DNA of 64,000 bases from CAIWHR01 sp963717695 (GTDB lineage Bacteria; Pseudomonadota; Gammaproteobacteria; Burkholderiales; Casimicrobiaceae): positions 54,919 to 118,918 of the forward strand of contig CAVQWR010000005.1 in assembly GCA_963717695.1 (NCBI GenBank), read 5' to 3'. Numbering within the stretch: the first letter of the stretch is position 1; every line of letters starts with the position of its first letter. The notes beneath the pieces are model-generated. The model worked only from the letters and a program-made list of their open reading frames with translations, was not told the DNA's origin and made no database searches. The position numbers and the translations under genes were made by a program. This document shows positions 48,856 through 57,167 of this stretch, in pieces.

Positions 48856-49284
48856 ATGAACATCATCGAGAAGCTGGAACAGGAAGAGATCGCGCGCCTC
48901 GGCAAGACGATTCCCGAGTTTGCGCCGGGCGACACCGTGATCGTCAACGTGAGCGTCGTCGAAGGCGAGCGCAAGCGCGTGCAGGCGTACGAAGGCGTCG
49001 TCATCGCGAAGCGCAACCGCGGCCTCAACTCGTCGTTCGTCGTGCGCAAGATCTCGAGCGGCGAAGGCGTCGAGCGGACGTTCCAGCTCTATTCGCCGAT
49101 GCTCGCGAGCATCGAGGTGAAGCGCAAGGGGCAGGTGCGCCGCGCGAAGCTCTACTACCTCCGCGACCGCTCCGGCAAGTCGGCGCGCATCCGCGAGAAG
49201 CTCGCCCACCAGTCGAAGGGCAAGGGCGGCGAGAAGGCGGCGCAAAAGTCGGCCGACAAGGCTCTCGAGAAGCCGGCGGAGTAG
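48856..49284 (+). CDS. rplS: 50S ribosomal protein L19
   Basis: 142 residues; bL19 at the 30S-50S interface. FAPGDTVIVNVSVVEGERKR, YEGVVIAKRNRGLNSSFVVRKIS (key part GLNSSFVVRKIS), GVERTFQLYSPM and the RRAKLYYLRDRSGKSARI end are all typical, followed by a Lys/Ala-rich tail longer than in E. coli. A strong terminator starts 21 bases downstream, closing the operon. Confidence 0.96.
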   Translation: MNIIEKLEQEEIARLGKTIPEFAPGDTVIVNVSVVEGERKRVQAYEGVVIAKRNRGLNSSFVVRKISSGEGVERTFQLYSPMLASIEVKRKGQVRRAKLYYLRDRSGKSARIREKLAHQSKGKGGEKAAQKSADKALEKPAE

Positions 49285-49304
49285 GCATTCGCCCCACGGG
49301 TACC

Positions 49305-49337
49305 GAAAAAGGGCAGCCTCGCGGCTGCCTTTTTTTT
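49305..49337 (+). terminator. Rho-independent terminator of the rplS operon
   Basis: GGGCAGCC (49311-49318) pairs with GGCTGCC (49323-49329) around TCGC, flanked by AAAAA before and TTTTTTTT (49330-49337) after. Stem, A tract and T tract make it a textbook, possibly bidirectional, terminator. Confidence 0.93.
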
Positions 49338-49482
49338 GCGCGGGAGGTCGCGCCGGGCGTCAGCGCGATTTCTGTCGCATGACCGCGTCCGGCCTGCTTT
49401 TTGCTTTGAATGTCTTGCTTCGGGGGGCGTTTTCCCCGAATATTTCAAAGCGAAACCGCGTCTTCCGTTAAGATCAGATTCG

Positions 49483-51297
49483 ATGAAAGCGACGCTCTAC
49501 GAAGCGCTTGGCATTCCCCCGGCTGCCTCGGACGAGGAAGTCCGCGCCGCGCTGCGTCGCCTGATCCGGAAATATTACGCGAAGACGCGCGATGGACAGG
49601 GCAACGTCGAAGAGGCCCTGCGCTTCATCAATCATGCCAGCCGCATATTGGGCGATCACGATCGTCGCGTCCGCTACGACGAGGAGCTCGCCGTCTCGAC
49701 CGGCACGACGGAGCAGCGGATCGCGCATGTGGTCACGAATGCGGTTGCCGCCGACGGCGAGCAGACCGACGTGCCGCCGCCGGAGGCGGAACTCGATCCG
49801 GACGAAATTCTCGAGACGGGCCTCGACTCGGCGGACGCCCACGTCGTGCGCAACCTGCACCACCCCGGCCTCACCGAGCGCGTCGCGTCGTTCGGCCGTT
49901 CGCGCCTTGCCACGTTCCTCGTGTGCGCGATGTTCGGCGCGTTCATCGCCGCCGCGATCGCGTTCGTGACGCCCGCGGACACGGTGCTGGTCGCGAAGCA
50001 GGTGCTCGTCTGGCTGACGGTCACGCTGCTCGGGCTCACGCTCATCTACGGCGTCGTCCACGGCATCGCCTGGGCGCGGCGGCGCGGCGGCTCCGCCGGG
50101 GCGTCGCTTCTGCCGCAGACCGATCTCGCGATCCTCAACTGGCGCCGCGAGAAAAGCGTGTTCCTCGGCACCAACCAGCCGCAGGAGGACGCGAGCTGGA
50201 TCTTCCAGCTGCGCATGGCGGAGCTCGAACGGGCCAAGGCCGGGCGCACCAGCGAACCGCGGCCCTGGAGCCGCCTCGGGGCACGTCTTTTCGACTATGC
50301 GATCTGGGGTCTCGTCCTGGCGCTGCTGCTGTCCGAGCTCCGTGCGCTCGGCGCGGTGCCCGACGCGATCGCTGCGTGGCTCGGACATCCGCTGCTGGCA
50401 CCGATGATCATCACCGGCACATGGGTCGTCGTCGAGGCGCTCCTCATCGCTTCGGTGCAGACGACGCCCGGCAAGTGGCTTTTCGGCTGCTACCTGCAGT
50501 TCTCGATCTCGGATGCGTACGCGCCGCGCGACATGCGCTCGCAGATCGAGCGCGCGCTGAAGCGGTCGTTTCGCGTGTGGTGGGAAGGGGTGGGCTGCGG
50601 CTTCGCGCTGCTCGCGCCGATCCTGATCGCGGTCGCCTACGAGAAGCTCGCGCAGGACCAGGAGACCGACTGGGACTTCGCGCAGGACTGCCTCGTCACG
50701 CACGGGCCGCCCGGCGTCCTCAACACGGTGACCGGCGTGTGCGGGCTCGCGGCGATGCTCTGGCTCTACGGCGTGGCGTGGCACCAGCCGATGGCGGACT
50801 CGATCGCCTGGGCGCGCACGTCGATCACCGATGCGCTCCCGTCGGCGCGGTCGCTGCTGCCGGCGGGGTTCACGACGGGGAACGTGATCACCGCGGTGAG
50901 CGGCGGCATCTCGACGCCCGCCGCGCCGGTGGCGGCGGCTGCCCCCAGCGCGCCGGCACCTTCGGCCGACCCGATCGATCCGACGCTCGCGACGCAGTTC
51001 GCGGATCGCCGCGCCCGCATCGCGCTCCTGAAGGTCGAGGGCCCGCGGATGCTGCAGGCGGGCAATTCGAAGCGGGCGCTCGAGCTCTGCCGCGCCTGGA
51101 CCGACATCGACCTCAGCAACGCCGACGCGTGGCGCTGCTACGGGTCCGCGCTGCAGGCGCAGGGATACCACCAGGACGCGATCAACGCGTTCCGCAAGGC
51201 GAAGCAGTTCGATCCCAACGACCGCACGCTCGACGCCGCGATCGACCGCTCGCAGCGCGGAATCGTGGCGGACTTCCTCAACCGCTATCGCAAATAG
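49483..51297 (+). CDS. J-like / RDD membrane / TPR fusion protein
   Basis: 604 residues in three parts. Residues 1-65 resemble a DnaJ J domain (LYEALGIPPAASDEEVRAALR, LRFINHASRILGD) but the HPD loop is replaced by YYAKTRDG, so Hsp70 stimulation is unlikely. The middle has two helices (about 140-195) and an RDD domain: RLGARLFDYAIWGLVLALLL, then TTPGKWLFGCYL, plus further helices to about 450. After an Ala/Pro linker the C-terminus (about 510-600) has one or two TPR units. ATG 49483 begins the J-like region; the frame is open upstream without a ribosome site. The function is unknown. Confidence 0.75.
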   Translation: MKATLYEALGIPPAASDEEVRAALRRLIRKYYAKTRDGQGNVEEALRFINHASRILGDHDRRVRYDEELAVSTGTTEQRIAHVVTNAVAADGEQTDVPPPEAELDPDEILETGLDSADAHVVRNLHHPGLTERVASFGRSRLATFLVCAMFGAFIAAAIAFVTPADTVLVAKQVLVWLTVTLLGLTLIYGVVHGIAWARRRGGSAGASLLPQTDLAILNWRREKSVFLGTNQPQEDASWIFQLRMAELERAKAGRTSEPRPWSRLGARLFDYAIWGLVLALLLSELRALGAVPDAIAAWLGHPLLAPMIITGTWVVVEALLIASVQTTPGKWLFGCYLQFSISDAYAPRDMRSQIERALKRSFRVWWEGVGCGFALLAPILIAVAYEKLAQDQETDWDFAQDCLVTHGPPGVLNTVTGVCGLAAMLWLYGVAWHQPMADSIAWARTSITDALPSARSLLPAGFTTGNVITAVSGGISTPAAPVAAAAPSAPAPSADPIDPTLATQFADRRARIALLKVEGPRMLQAGNSKRALELCRAWTDIDLSNADAWRCYGSALQAQGYHQDAINAFRKAKQFDPNDRTLDAAIDRSQRGIVADFLNRYRK

Positions 51298-51328
51298 CGC
51301 GCGGCAGGTCGACGGAACGGCGCTTCGG

Positions 51329-51835
51329 TCAGTCGCGCAGTTTCCTGAGGAGCGCCGTGGTCGAGCGGTCGAAGGCGAAGGGGATCGCGATGAAGCGTCC
51401 CCCGTGCGCGATCACGTCGGCAGCGCCGGCGGTCGTCTCCGCCGTGTAGTCGCCGCCCTTCACCAGGACGTCCGGCATGCTGGCGACGATGAGATCGCGC
51501 GGCGTGTCGGCGTCGAACGGCACCACGAGATCGACGCTCGCGAGCGCGGCGAGCACCGCGGCGCGATCCTCCAGCGGGTTGACGGGACGATCGGCGCCCT
51601 TGCCGAGGCGTCGCACGGACGCGTCGGCATTCAGGGCGACGACGAGCGCGGCGCCCTGTGCGCGCGCCGCATCGAGATACGTCACGTGACCGCGATGCAG
51701 GATGTCGAAGACGCCGTTGGTGAACACCAGCGGGCGCGGCAGCGCGGCGATTCGCGCGAGCGCGTTCTCCGGGGTCGCGATCTTGGCGGCAAAGCGCGGC
51801 GCGACAGGCAGGTCCGGCGGCGCGCTCATCGGCAA
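51329..51835 (-). CDS. hldC: D-glycero-beta-D-manno-heptose 1-phosphate adenylyltransferase (HldC/RfaE2)
   Basis: 168-residue cytidylyltransferase-fold enzyme making ADP-heptose for the LPS inner core. The nucleotide-binding motif is HRGH in GVFDILHRGHVTYLDAA; ALNADASVRRLGKG, RPVNPLEDRAAVLAAL and VLVKGGDY are typical of RfaE domain II. It stands alone, without the kinase half found in HldE fusions. It lies downstream of the dolP-like and SIS-domain genes on the same strand, the latter possibly the heptose isomerase of the same pathway. Confidence 0.9.
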   Translation of the reverse strand: MPMSAPPDLPVAPRFAAKIATPENALARIAALPRPLVFTNGVFDILHRGHVTYLDAARAQGAALVVALNADASVRRLGKGADRPVNPLEDRAAVLAALASVDLVVPFDADTPRDLIVASMPDVLVKGGDYTAETTAGAADVIAHGGRFIAIPFAFDRSTTALLRKLRD

Positions 51836-51839
51836 TGGC

Positions 51840-52439
51840 TCAATTCGTGTACTCGAAGATCTTGACGACGCGGGCGACTCCCGACGTCGACGCGGCGACG
51901 CGGGCTGCGGTGACGCCTTCGTCCGTCGTGACGAGTCCCATCAGGTACACAACGCCGCGTTCGGTCACGACCTTCACGTGCTTCGCGAGCGCAGGACTCG
52001 CCTCGGCGAGCCGCGACTTGACCGCGCCGGTGAGGTAGGAGTCGTTTGTCCGCGAATTGAAGTCGGCTGGCTCGCCGACGGTCATCTCGTTCTGCACCAT
52101 CCGGACGTGCTCGATGCCTTTCACGGACGCGGTGATCTCGTCCTGCACGGCGGTCGACGGCGCCTCGCCCGTCAGGAGGACGATGCCGTTGAACGACGTC
52201 GCATTGAGATGGGCGCCGCTCCAGCGCCGGTCGGCCTCGCTGGCAATCCTGAGCTCGATCGCCTCGTCGTCGACCTGCGCCGCCGCCGAGCGCCGGTCGG
52301 TGGCCACCATCACGCCTGCGCCGACCCCTGCCGCGACGACGACCGGTGCGCAGCCGGTCAGCGCTGCGCCTGTTCCGGCGCCAAGCAGCATCGCGGCGGC
52401 GAGCGCGGCAGCCTGCGCCGCGCGCGACCGGTCCTTCAT
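51840..52439 (-). CDS. BON-domain lipoprotein, DolP/YraP-like
   Basis: 199 residues with a lipoprotein signal ending in lipobox LTGC (Cys30) and two BON domains: roughly 65-125 (IELRIASEADRRWSGAHLN, VLLTGEAP) and 140-199 (GAVKSRLAEASPALAKHVKVV in part, GVVYLMGLV). In E. coli the orthologue DolP supports outer-membrane integrity and sits after yraN and diaA, exactly as here. The start overlaps the stop of the upstream SIS-domain gene (ATGA). Confidence 0.88.
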   Translation of the reverse strand: MKDRSRAAQAAALAAAMLLGAGTGAALTGCAPVVVAAGVGAGVMVATDRRSAAAQVDDEAIELRIASEADRRWSGAHLNATSFNGIVLLTGEAPSTAVQDEITASVKGIEHVRMVQNEMTVGEPADFNSRTNDSYLTGAVKSRLAEASPALAKHVKVVTERGVVYLMGLVTTDEGVTAARVAASTSGVARVVKIFEYTN

Positions 52440-53029
52440 TCATCCTCTCCGAGGAGCGCGTTGTCGATCGCGTCGCAGAGGCAGTGGATCATCAGCAGAT
52501 GGACTTCCTGGATGCGCGCGGTGCGGTCGTGCGGCACGCACAGATGGACGTCGCGGTCGGCGAGGAGCCCGCCGATCCGGCCGCCGCCGTGGCCCGTCAG
52601 CGCGATCACGCGCATGTCGCGGTCGTGCGCCGATTCGATCGCGGCAATGACGTTGGCGGAATTGCCCGACGTCGACAGCGCCAGCAGGACGTCGCCGGCG
52701 ATGCCGAGCGCGCGGACCTGCTTCGCGAACACCTGCTCGAACGCGTAGTCGTTCGCCACCGCCGTCAGGATCGACGTGTCGGTGACGAGCGAGATCGCCG
52801 GCAGCTCGGGACGCTCGCGCTCGAAGCGGCCGACCATCTCGGCCGCGAAGTGCTGCGCGTCGGCCGCGGAGCCGCCGTTGCCGCAGGCGAGAATCTTGCC
52901 GTCGGCGAGCAGGCACTCGGTCAGCACCGTCGCGGCGCGGGCGACGGCGGGCGCGAGCGTCTCGACCGAGTCGCGCTTCAGCTGCGCACTGTCGGCGAAA
53001 TGCTGGCGGATTCTGGGGATGTGATCCAT
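52436..53029 (-). CDS. SIS-domain protein, DiaA/GmhA-like
   Basis: 197 residues of the phosphosugar isomerase fold. ILACGNGGSAADAQHFAAEMVGRFE (key CGNGGSAADAQH) and LLALSTSGNSANVI are the SIS phosphate-binding motifs; HLLMIHCLCDAIDNALLG ends the protein. Position after yraN and before a dolP-like gene argues for DiaA, which promotes DnaA assembly; the proximity of hldC argues for phosphoheptose isomerase GmhA. Sequence alone does not separate them. ATG 53029 gives the typical MDHIPRIRQHF start. Confidence 0.88.
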   Translation of the reverse strand: MDHIPRIRQHFADSAQLKRDSVETLAPAVARAATVLTECLLADGKILACGNGGSAADAQHFAAEMVGRFERERPELPAISLVTDTSILTAVANDYAFEQVFAKQVRALGIAGDVLLALSTSGNSANVIAAIESAHDRDMRVIALTGHGGGRIGGLLADRDVHLCVPHDRTARIQEVHLLMIHCLCDAIDNALLGEDE

Positions 53030-53099
53030 GGGCAACCGGGAGGAAACGGGCTCGCGGATTGTAGCAAGAATCGCGGCGTGCCCCGCGATGCGGCGCGCG

Positions 53100-53450
53100 C
53101 TAATCGACGACGTTGCGCAGCCACTCGATCCGCGCGGGATCGAGGGCGTCGAGGAGCACCGCGTCGAATCGGCACGCGGGCGTCCGGTCGAGACCGGCGA
53201 GGTAATGACCCGCCGCCGCGGCAAGCCGCGCCCGCTTCGCCGCGGTGATGCTCGCGGCCGCGCCGCCGAATTCGCTCCGCGTGCGCAGGCGCACTTCGAC
53301 GAACACGAGCGTGTCGCCGTCGCGGGCGATGAGGTCGAGCTCGCCGCAGCGGCGGCGCCAGTTGCGCTCGACGACGACGAGCCCGCGCGCCGCGAGAAAC
53401 TCCGCGGCCATCGCTTCGGCACGCGCGCCGTCGCCGTGGCGCGTCGCCAT
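53100..53450 (-). CDS. yraN: YraN family endonuclease-like protein
   Basis: 116 residues of UPF0102, a restriction-endonuclease-like fold of unknown function. The diagnostic motifs are AAEFLAARGLVVVERNWRRR, CGELDLIARDGDTLVFVEV (the E-x-D-x-V core, here GELDLI and FVEVR) and the late ITAAKRARLAAAAGHYL. ATG 53450 lies two bases after the stop of the lpoA-like gene. The order lpoA-yraN-diaA-dolP matches E. coli. Confidence 0.92.
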   Translation of the reverse strand: MATRHGDGARAEAMAAEFLAARGLVVVERNWRRRCGELDLIARDGDTLVFVEVRLRTRSEFGGAAASITAAKRARLAAAAGHYLAGLDRTPACRFDAVLLDALDPARIEWLRNVVD

Positions 53451-53452
53451 GC

Positions 53453-54616
53453 TCAGCGCCCTTCGGCCGGCTCGGTCGTGCCGCCGCCGTAGTTCAGCAC
53501 CCGCCCCTCGCGCGCGAACACGTGCGTGCTCTCGAGGGTCAGATGCCCGGTGGCTCCGTCGAATTCGAGGCGGTCGATCGGTCCGTCGAGGATGGCCTGC
53601 GCGACGCGAAACGCGTCGATGCCGAGCGCGTAGAGTCGGTCGAGCGCTGCATTGGACAGCGTCGGATGCTTGAGCTGCGCGAACGCCGGCGCGTCCGGAT
53701 CGGCGAGCCAGGGAATCTCGATGAAGCACACGCCGGCGAGATCACGCGCGAGCTGCGAGGGCTGCCGGTCGTCGATCTGGCTGCCCGTGCAGACGGGGAG
53801 CGTTCCGAGGTAAGGGCGCGCGAGTGATGCATCGGCGACGTCGGCCGCGAGCAGCACGGCATCGGGTGGCGCCTTCGCCAATCTTTGCTTGAGATGCACC
53901 AGCGCCTGCGGATCCCGATCGAGCCGCTCGGTTGCAGGCGGTCCGCCGCCGAGCTCGAGCCACTGATCGACGAACGCGGCCGCGAGACGCTTCTGCAGCG
54001 GCGAGTCGCCGACGACGACCACGACATTCCGCGCGTCGTTGTGCCGGAGATAGCGTGCCAGCTGGCGCCCGTCGCTTTCGACGGTAAGCGACAGCGCGTA
54101 CATGTTTTGGGGCAGAGGCGCGCCGTCGTCCAGCTGGTTCAGCGCGACGACCCATGGCAGCGGGACGTCCGCCGCGACGACCGCCTTCAAGTCGTCGCGC
54201 ACGAGCGGGCCCACGATCACGACGGCACCGGCATCCCGCGCCTTGGTCATCGCGGCAACGACCTCGCCGTCGCCGTGCGCGATGACGATTGGCTTCACCC
54301 CCGCTCGCTCGGCGGCGGCCTCGAATCCCGCCTTCACGACCTCTGCCGCGCGGCCGTAGGTGGCCGACGTGAGCGGAAGCACCAGTGCAATTTCGCGCGG
54401 CGGCGGTGGCGGCAGCGCAGGGACGGGAAGTGCGGCACCCGGGGATTCGGATGCGGGCGGAAGCGGCGCTGCCGCGCCGGGGTCATCGCTTGCTGGAGCC
54501 GTCTGCGCGGCGGAGAATGCCGGCAGTCCCAGCACGAGCGCGAGCGCGACAACGCGCGCTGCCCTGCGTGCGCTTGCGAAGGATCCCGGCAGGCGGGAAG
54601 GGCGGCGGGCAATCAT
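53453..54616 (-). CDS. LpoA-like penicillin-binding protein activator (periplasmic binding fold)
   Basis: 387 residues. A basic N-terminus and hydrophobic segment (VVALALVLGLPAFSAAQ) make a signal peptide; no lipobox cysteine is present, unlike E. coli LpoA. A Pro/Ala linker (about 38-72) is followed by a type I periplasmic-binding-protein fold: IALVLPLTSATYGRAAEVVKAGF in part, AGAVVIVGPLVRDDL, WVVALNQLDDG and GDSPLQKRLAAAFVDQW. It corresponds to the C-terminal half of LpoA, the PBP1a activator; the N-terminal TPR half is missing. Its start codon overlaps the opposing rsmI ATG in one CATG. Confidence 0.82.
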   Translation of the reverse strand: MIARRPSRLPGSFASARRAARVVALALVLGLPAFSAAQTAPASDDPGAAAPLPPASESPGAALPVPALPPPPPREIALVLPLTSATYGRAAEVVKAGFEAAAERAGVKPIVIAHGDGEVVAAMTKARDAGAVVIVGPLVRDDLKAVVAADVPLPWVVALNQLDDGAPLPQNMYALSLTVESDGRQLARYLRHNDARNVVVVVGDSPLQKRLAAAFVDQWLELGGGPPATERLDRDPQALVHLKQRLAKAPPDAVLLAADVADASLARPYLGTLPVCTGSQIDDRQPSQLARDLAGVCFIEIPWLADPDAPAFAQLKHPTLSNAALDRLYALGIDAFRVAQAILDGPIDRLEFDGATGHLTLESTHVFAREGRVLNYGGGTTEPAEGR

Positions 54617-55562
54617 GCAGGATTCTGGAGCGCACGTGCAGCGGTCGGAGGCACCCGGGCCGGCGGAAAACCCCGGCGACGCATCGCGATTCGTTGCCGC
54701 GCCCTCGACATTATATGTGGTCGCGACCCCGCTCGGTAACCTGCGCGATCTCACGCTGCGTGCGGAGGATATCCTGAGAAGCGCCGACGTCATCGCCGCG
54801 GAGGACACGCGCGTGACCGCCGTGCTGCTGCGGCATTTCGGCATCCAGACGCGGCCCGTGTCGCTGCACGCGCACAACGAGGCGAAGCGCGCCGCGGATA
54901 TCGTCGGGATCCTGCAGTCGGGCCGCAGCGTCGCGCTCGTCAGCGATGCCGGCACCCCCGCCGTCAGCGATCCCGGCGCCGCGCTGGTCGCGGCGGTGCG
55001 GACTGCCGGTTTCGACGTGATCCCGGTGCCCGGCGCGAATGCGGCCATCGCTGCCATTTCCGCCGCCGGCATCGGCGCCGAGCGCTTCGCGTTTCTCGGC
55101 TTCCTGCCGTCGGTGACGAAGCGGCGGCGCGAGCTCGCGCAGGAGATGGGCGCGCTTTCTCTCGCGCTCGTCATCTACGAGGCGCCGCACCGCGTGCGCG
55201 AGACGGTCGCCGAGCTCGCGCAGTGGCTTGAAGGGACGCGCACGCTCGTCATCGCCCGGGAGCTCACCAAGAAATTCGAGTCGATCGCGGCGATGCCGCT
55301 GGCGGACGCAGCGGATTGGCTCGCGGGCGATCCGGATCGGCAGCGCGGCGAATTCGTTCTTATCGTCGACGCGCGTCCGGCGGCGGATCGGCCCGAGGCG
55401 GAGAGGATCGCGCCCGACGTCGAGCGCTGGCTCGCGCTTCTCGCGCAGGAACTGCCGCCGGCGCGGCTTGCGCGCATCGCTGCCGCCGTGACCGGCGTTC
55501 CCCGCGACATCCTCTACGCGAGAGCGCAGCGCCTCAAAGCGGAACAAGAGGGGCAGGGGTGA
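54615..55562 (+). CDS. rsmI: 16S rRNA (cytidine1402-2'-O)-methyltransferase RsmI
   Basis: Tetrapyrrole-methylase-fold enzyme that 2'-O-methylates C1402, the nucleotide whose N4 is modified by RsmH (encoded at 1.8-2.7 kb). LYVVATPLGNLRDLTLRA, AAEDTRVTAVLLRHFGI, SDAGTPAVSDPGAALV, PVPGANAAIAAISAAG, FLGFLPS and YEAPHRVRET are canonical. The ATG at 54615 gives a 315-residue protein with a roughly 35-residue extension; GTG 54636, with GGAG at 54627-54630, is an attractive alternative start. It diverges from the lpoA-like gene as in E. coli. Confidence 0.93.
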   Translation: MQDSGAHVQRSEAPGPAENPGDASRFVAAPSTLYVVATPLGNLRDLTLRAEDILRSADVIAAEDTRVTAVLLRHFGIQTRPVSLHAHNEAKRAADIVGILQSGRSVALVSDAGTPAVSDPGAALVAAVRTAGFDVIPVPGANAAIAAISAAGIGAERFAFLGFLPSVTKRRRELAQEMGALSLALVIYEAPHRVRETVAELAQWLEGTRTLVIARELTKKFESIAAMPLADAADWLAGDPDRQRGEFVLIVDARPAADRPEAERIAPDVERWLALLAQELPPARLARIAAAVTGVPRDILYARAQRLKAEQEGQG

Positions 55563-55597
55563 TTCCCCTGTTTGCCATAGGGGCAGCCGGGGTCCGA

Positions 55598-55611
55598 TTG
55601 ACTTCGGTCAA
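55598..55611 (+). promoter_or_regulatory. FNR/Anr-type box upstream of hemN
   Basis: TTGACTTCGGTCAA is a perfect palindrome of the TTGAY-N4-RTCAA type recognised by FNR/Anr regulators. A -10-like TAACAT sits at 55633-55638, placing the start point near 55645 and the site centre about 41 bases upstream, the standard position for class II activation. hemN orthologues are classic FNR/Anr targets, so low-oxygen induction is expected. Confidence 0.75.
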
Positions 55612-55683
55612 GGCGGCATGTAACGGCCCCGGTAACATGCTGTCGCAGGGCACTCTCCCTTTCGCGATGCCGATCCCGACCCC

Positions 55684-57090
55684 ATGACCACGACGCTTGC
55701 CGCAGCCGATCTCGTCCTCGATACCGAACTCGTGCGGAAGTACGACCTCTTCGGCCCGCGCTACACGTCCTACCCGACGGCCGACCGGTTTCACGCCGGA
55801 TTCACCGCCGAGCACTACGTCAACGCGCTGCACACGCGCAATCACCGGCATGCGGCGCACCCGCAGCCGCTCTCGCTCTACGTCCACGTGCCGTTCTGCA
55901 ACACGATCTGCTACTACTGTGCGTGCAACAAGGTCATCACCAAGGATCACGGGCGCAGCGCAAAGTACATCAAGTACGTCGGCCGCGAGATCGACATCGT
56001 CGCCGGCCTGATCGAGGGCGCGCCGCCGGTCGAGCAGCTGCATCTCGGCGGAGGCACGCCGACGTTCCTCGCCCGGGACGAGATGGCGACGCTGATCGGC
56101 ATGCTGCGCGGCGCCTTCAACGTGGCGCCCGACGCGGAAGTCTCGATCGAGGTCGACCCGCGCAAGGTCGATGCCGAGACGATCGCGTTCCTGGGCTCGC
56201 TCGGCTTCAACCGGATCTCGGTCGGCATCCAGGACTTCGATCCCGAGGTGCAGAAGGCGGTCAACCGCATCCAGTCCGAGGAAGAGACGATGACGGTCAT
56301 CGACGCCGCGCGCGCGAACGGCTTCGTGTCGGTCAACGCCGACCTGATCTACGGCCTGCCGAAGCAGAGCGTCGAAGGCTTCCGCACGACCCTCGACAAG
56401 GTGATCGCCGCCTCGCCCGACCGCATCGCCCTCTACAGCTACGCGCACGTGCCGCATCTCTTCAAGCCGCAGCGGCGCATCGAGGTCGCCGAGCTGCCGG
56501 TCGCCGAAGTGAAGCTCGGGATCCTGTCGCTCGCGATCGAGAAGCTGGGCGCCGCCGGCTACACCTACATCGGCATGGACCATTTCGCGAAGCCGACCGA
56601 CGAGCTCGCCGTCGCGCAGCGCGAGCGCAAGCTCCATCGCAACTTCCAGGGCTACTCGACCAAGCCCGACTGCGACATGCTGGCGTTCGGCATCTCCGCG
56701 ATCGGCAAGGTCGGCGCGTCCTACACGGCGAACGTGAAGACGCTCGACGAATACTACGAGCGGCTCGACGCCGGCGCGCTGCCGGTGCTGCGCGGCGTGG
56801 AGCTCGACGCCGACGATCTCCTGCGCCGCGATGTGATCCAGAAGCTGATGTGCGACTTCGACCTCGACTTCGCTGCGGTCGACGCGAAATACGGAATCCG
56901 CTGCACCGAATACTTCGCGCCGGACCTAGCGGCGCTGGCGCCGCTCGCGGCCGACGGCCTCGCCCAGGTCACGCCCGCAGGCATCAAGGTGACGCCGCAG
57001 GGGCGCCTCCTGGTGCGCACCGTGGCCATGCAGTTCGACAAGTACCTGCGCGAGGCGCGCGAGAAGGCACAGTACTCGCGCGTCATCTGA
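55684..57090 (+). CDS. hemN: Oxygen-independent coproporphyrinogen III oxidase HemN
   Basis: Radical SAM enzyme that converts coproporphyrinogen III to protoporphyrinogen IX without oxygen in haem synthesis. 468 residues. YDLFGPRYTSYPTADRF is the HemN start; the cluster motif is PFCNTICYYCACNK (Cys-x3-Cys-x2-Cys-x-Cys, the extended form characteristic of true HemN rather than HemW), followed by LHLGGGTPTFL, NRISVGIQDFDPEVQKAVNR in part, DLIYGLPKQS and YIGMDHFAKP. It lies behind an FNR/Anr box; its 3' end is followed by a GC-rich repeat. Confidence 0.96.
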   Translation: MTTTLAAADLVLDTELVRKYDLFGPRYTSYPTADRFHAGFTAEHYVNALHTRNHRHAAHPQPLSLYVHVPFCNTICYYCACNKVITKDHGRSAKYIKYVGREIDIVAGLIEGAPPVEQLHLGGGTPTFLARDEMATLIGMLRGAFNVAPDAEVSIEVDPRKVDAETIAFLGSLGFNRISVGIQDFDPEVQKAVNRIQSEEETMTVIDAARANGFVSVNADLIYGLPKQSVEGFRTTLDKVIAASPDRIALYSYAHVPHLFKPQRRIEVAELPVAEVKLGILSLAIEKLGAAGYTYIGMDHFAKPTDELAVAQRERKLHRNFQGYSTKPDCDMLAFGISAIGKVGASYTANVKTLDEYYERLDAGALPVLRGVELDADDLLRRDVIQKLMCDFDLDFAAVDAKYGIRCTEYFAPDLAALAPLAADGLAQVTPAGIKVTPQGRLLVRTVAMQFDKYLREAREKAQYSRVI

Positions 57091-57092
57091 TC

Positions 57093-57116
57093 GCCGGCCC
57101 GGCCGGCCCGGCCGGC
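57093..57116. repeat. Short GC tandem repeat between convergent hemN and the coiled-coil gene
   Basis: CCGGCCCGG-type 9-base units recur about 2.7 times directly after the hemN stop, and the whole is also self-complementary (GCCGGC at both ends). It may act as a transcript-end hairpin between convergent genes; no T tract follows. Confidence 0.5.
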
Positions 57117-57167
57117 GCGGACATCGGGACGCGGCCCTTCACCGTTGCCGTCCCGGCGGCCTCCCGG

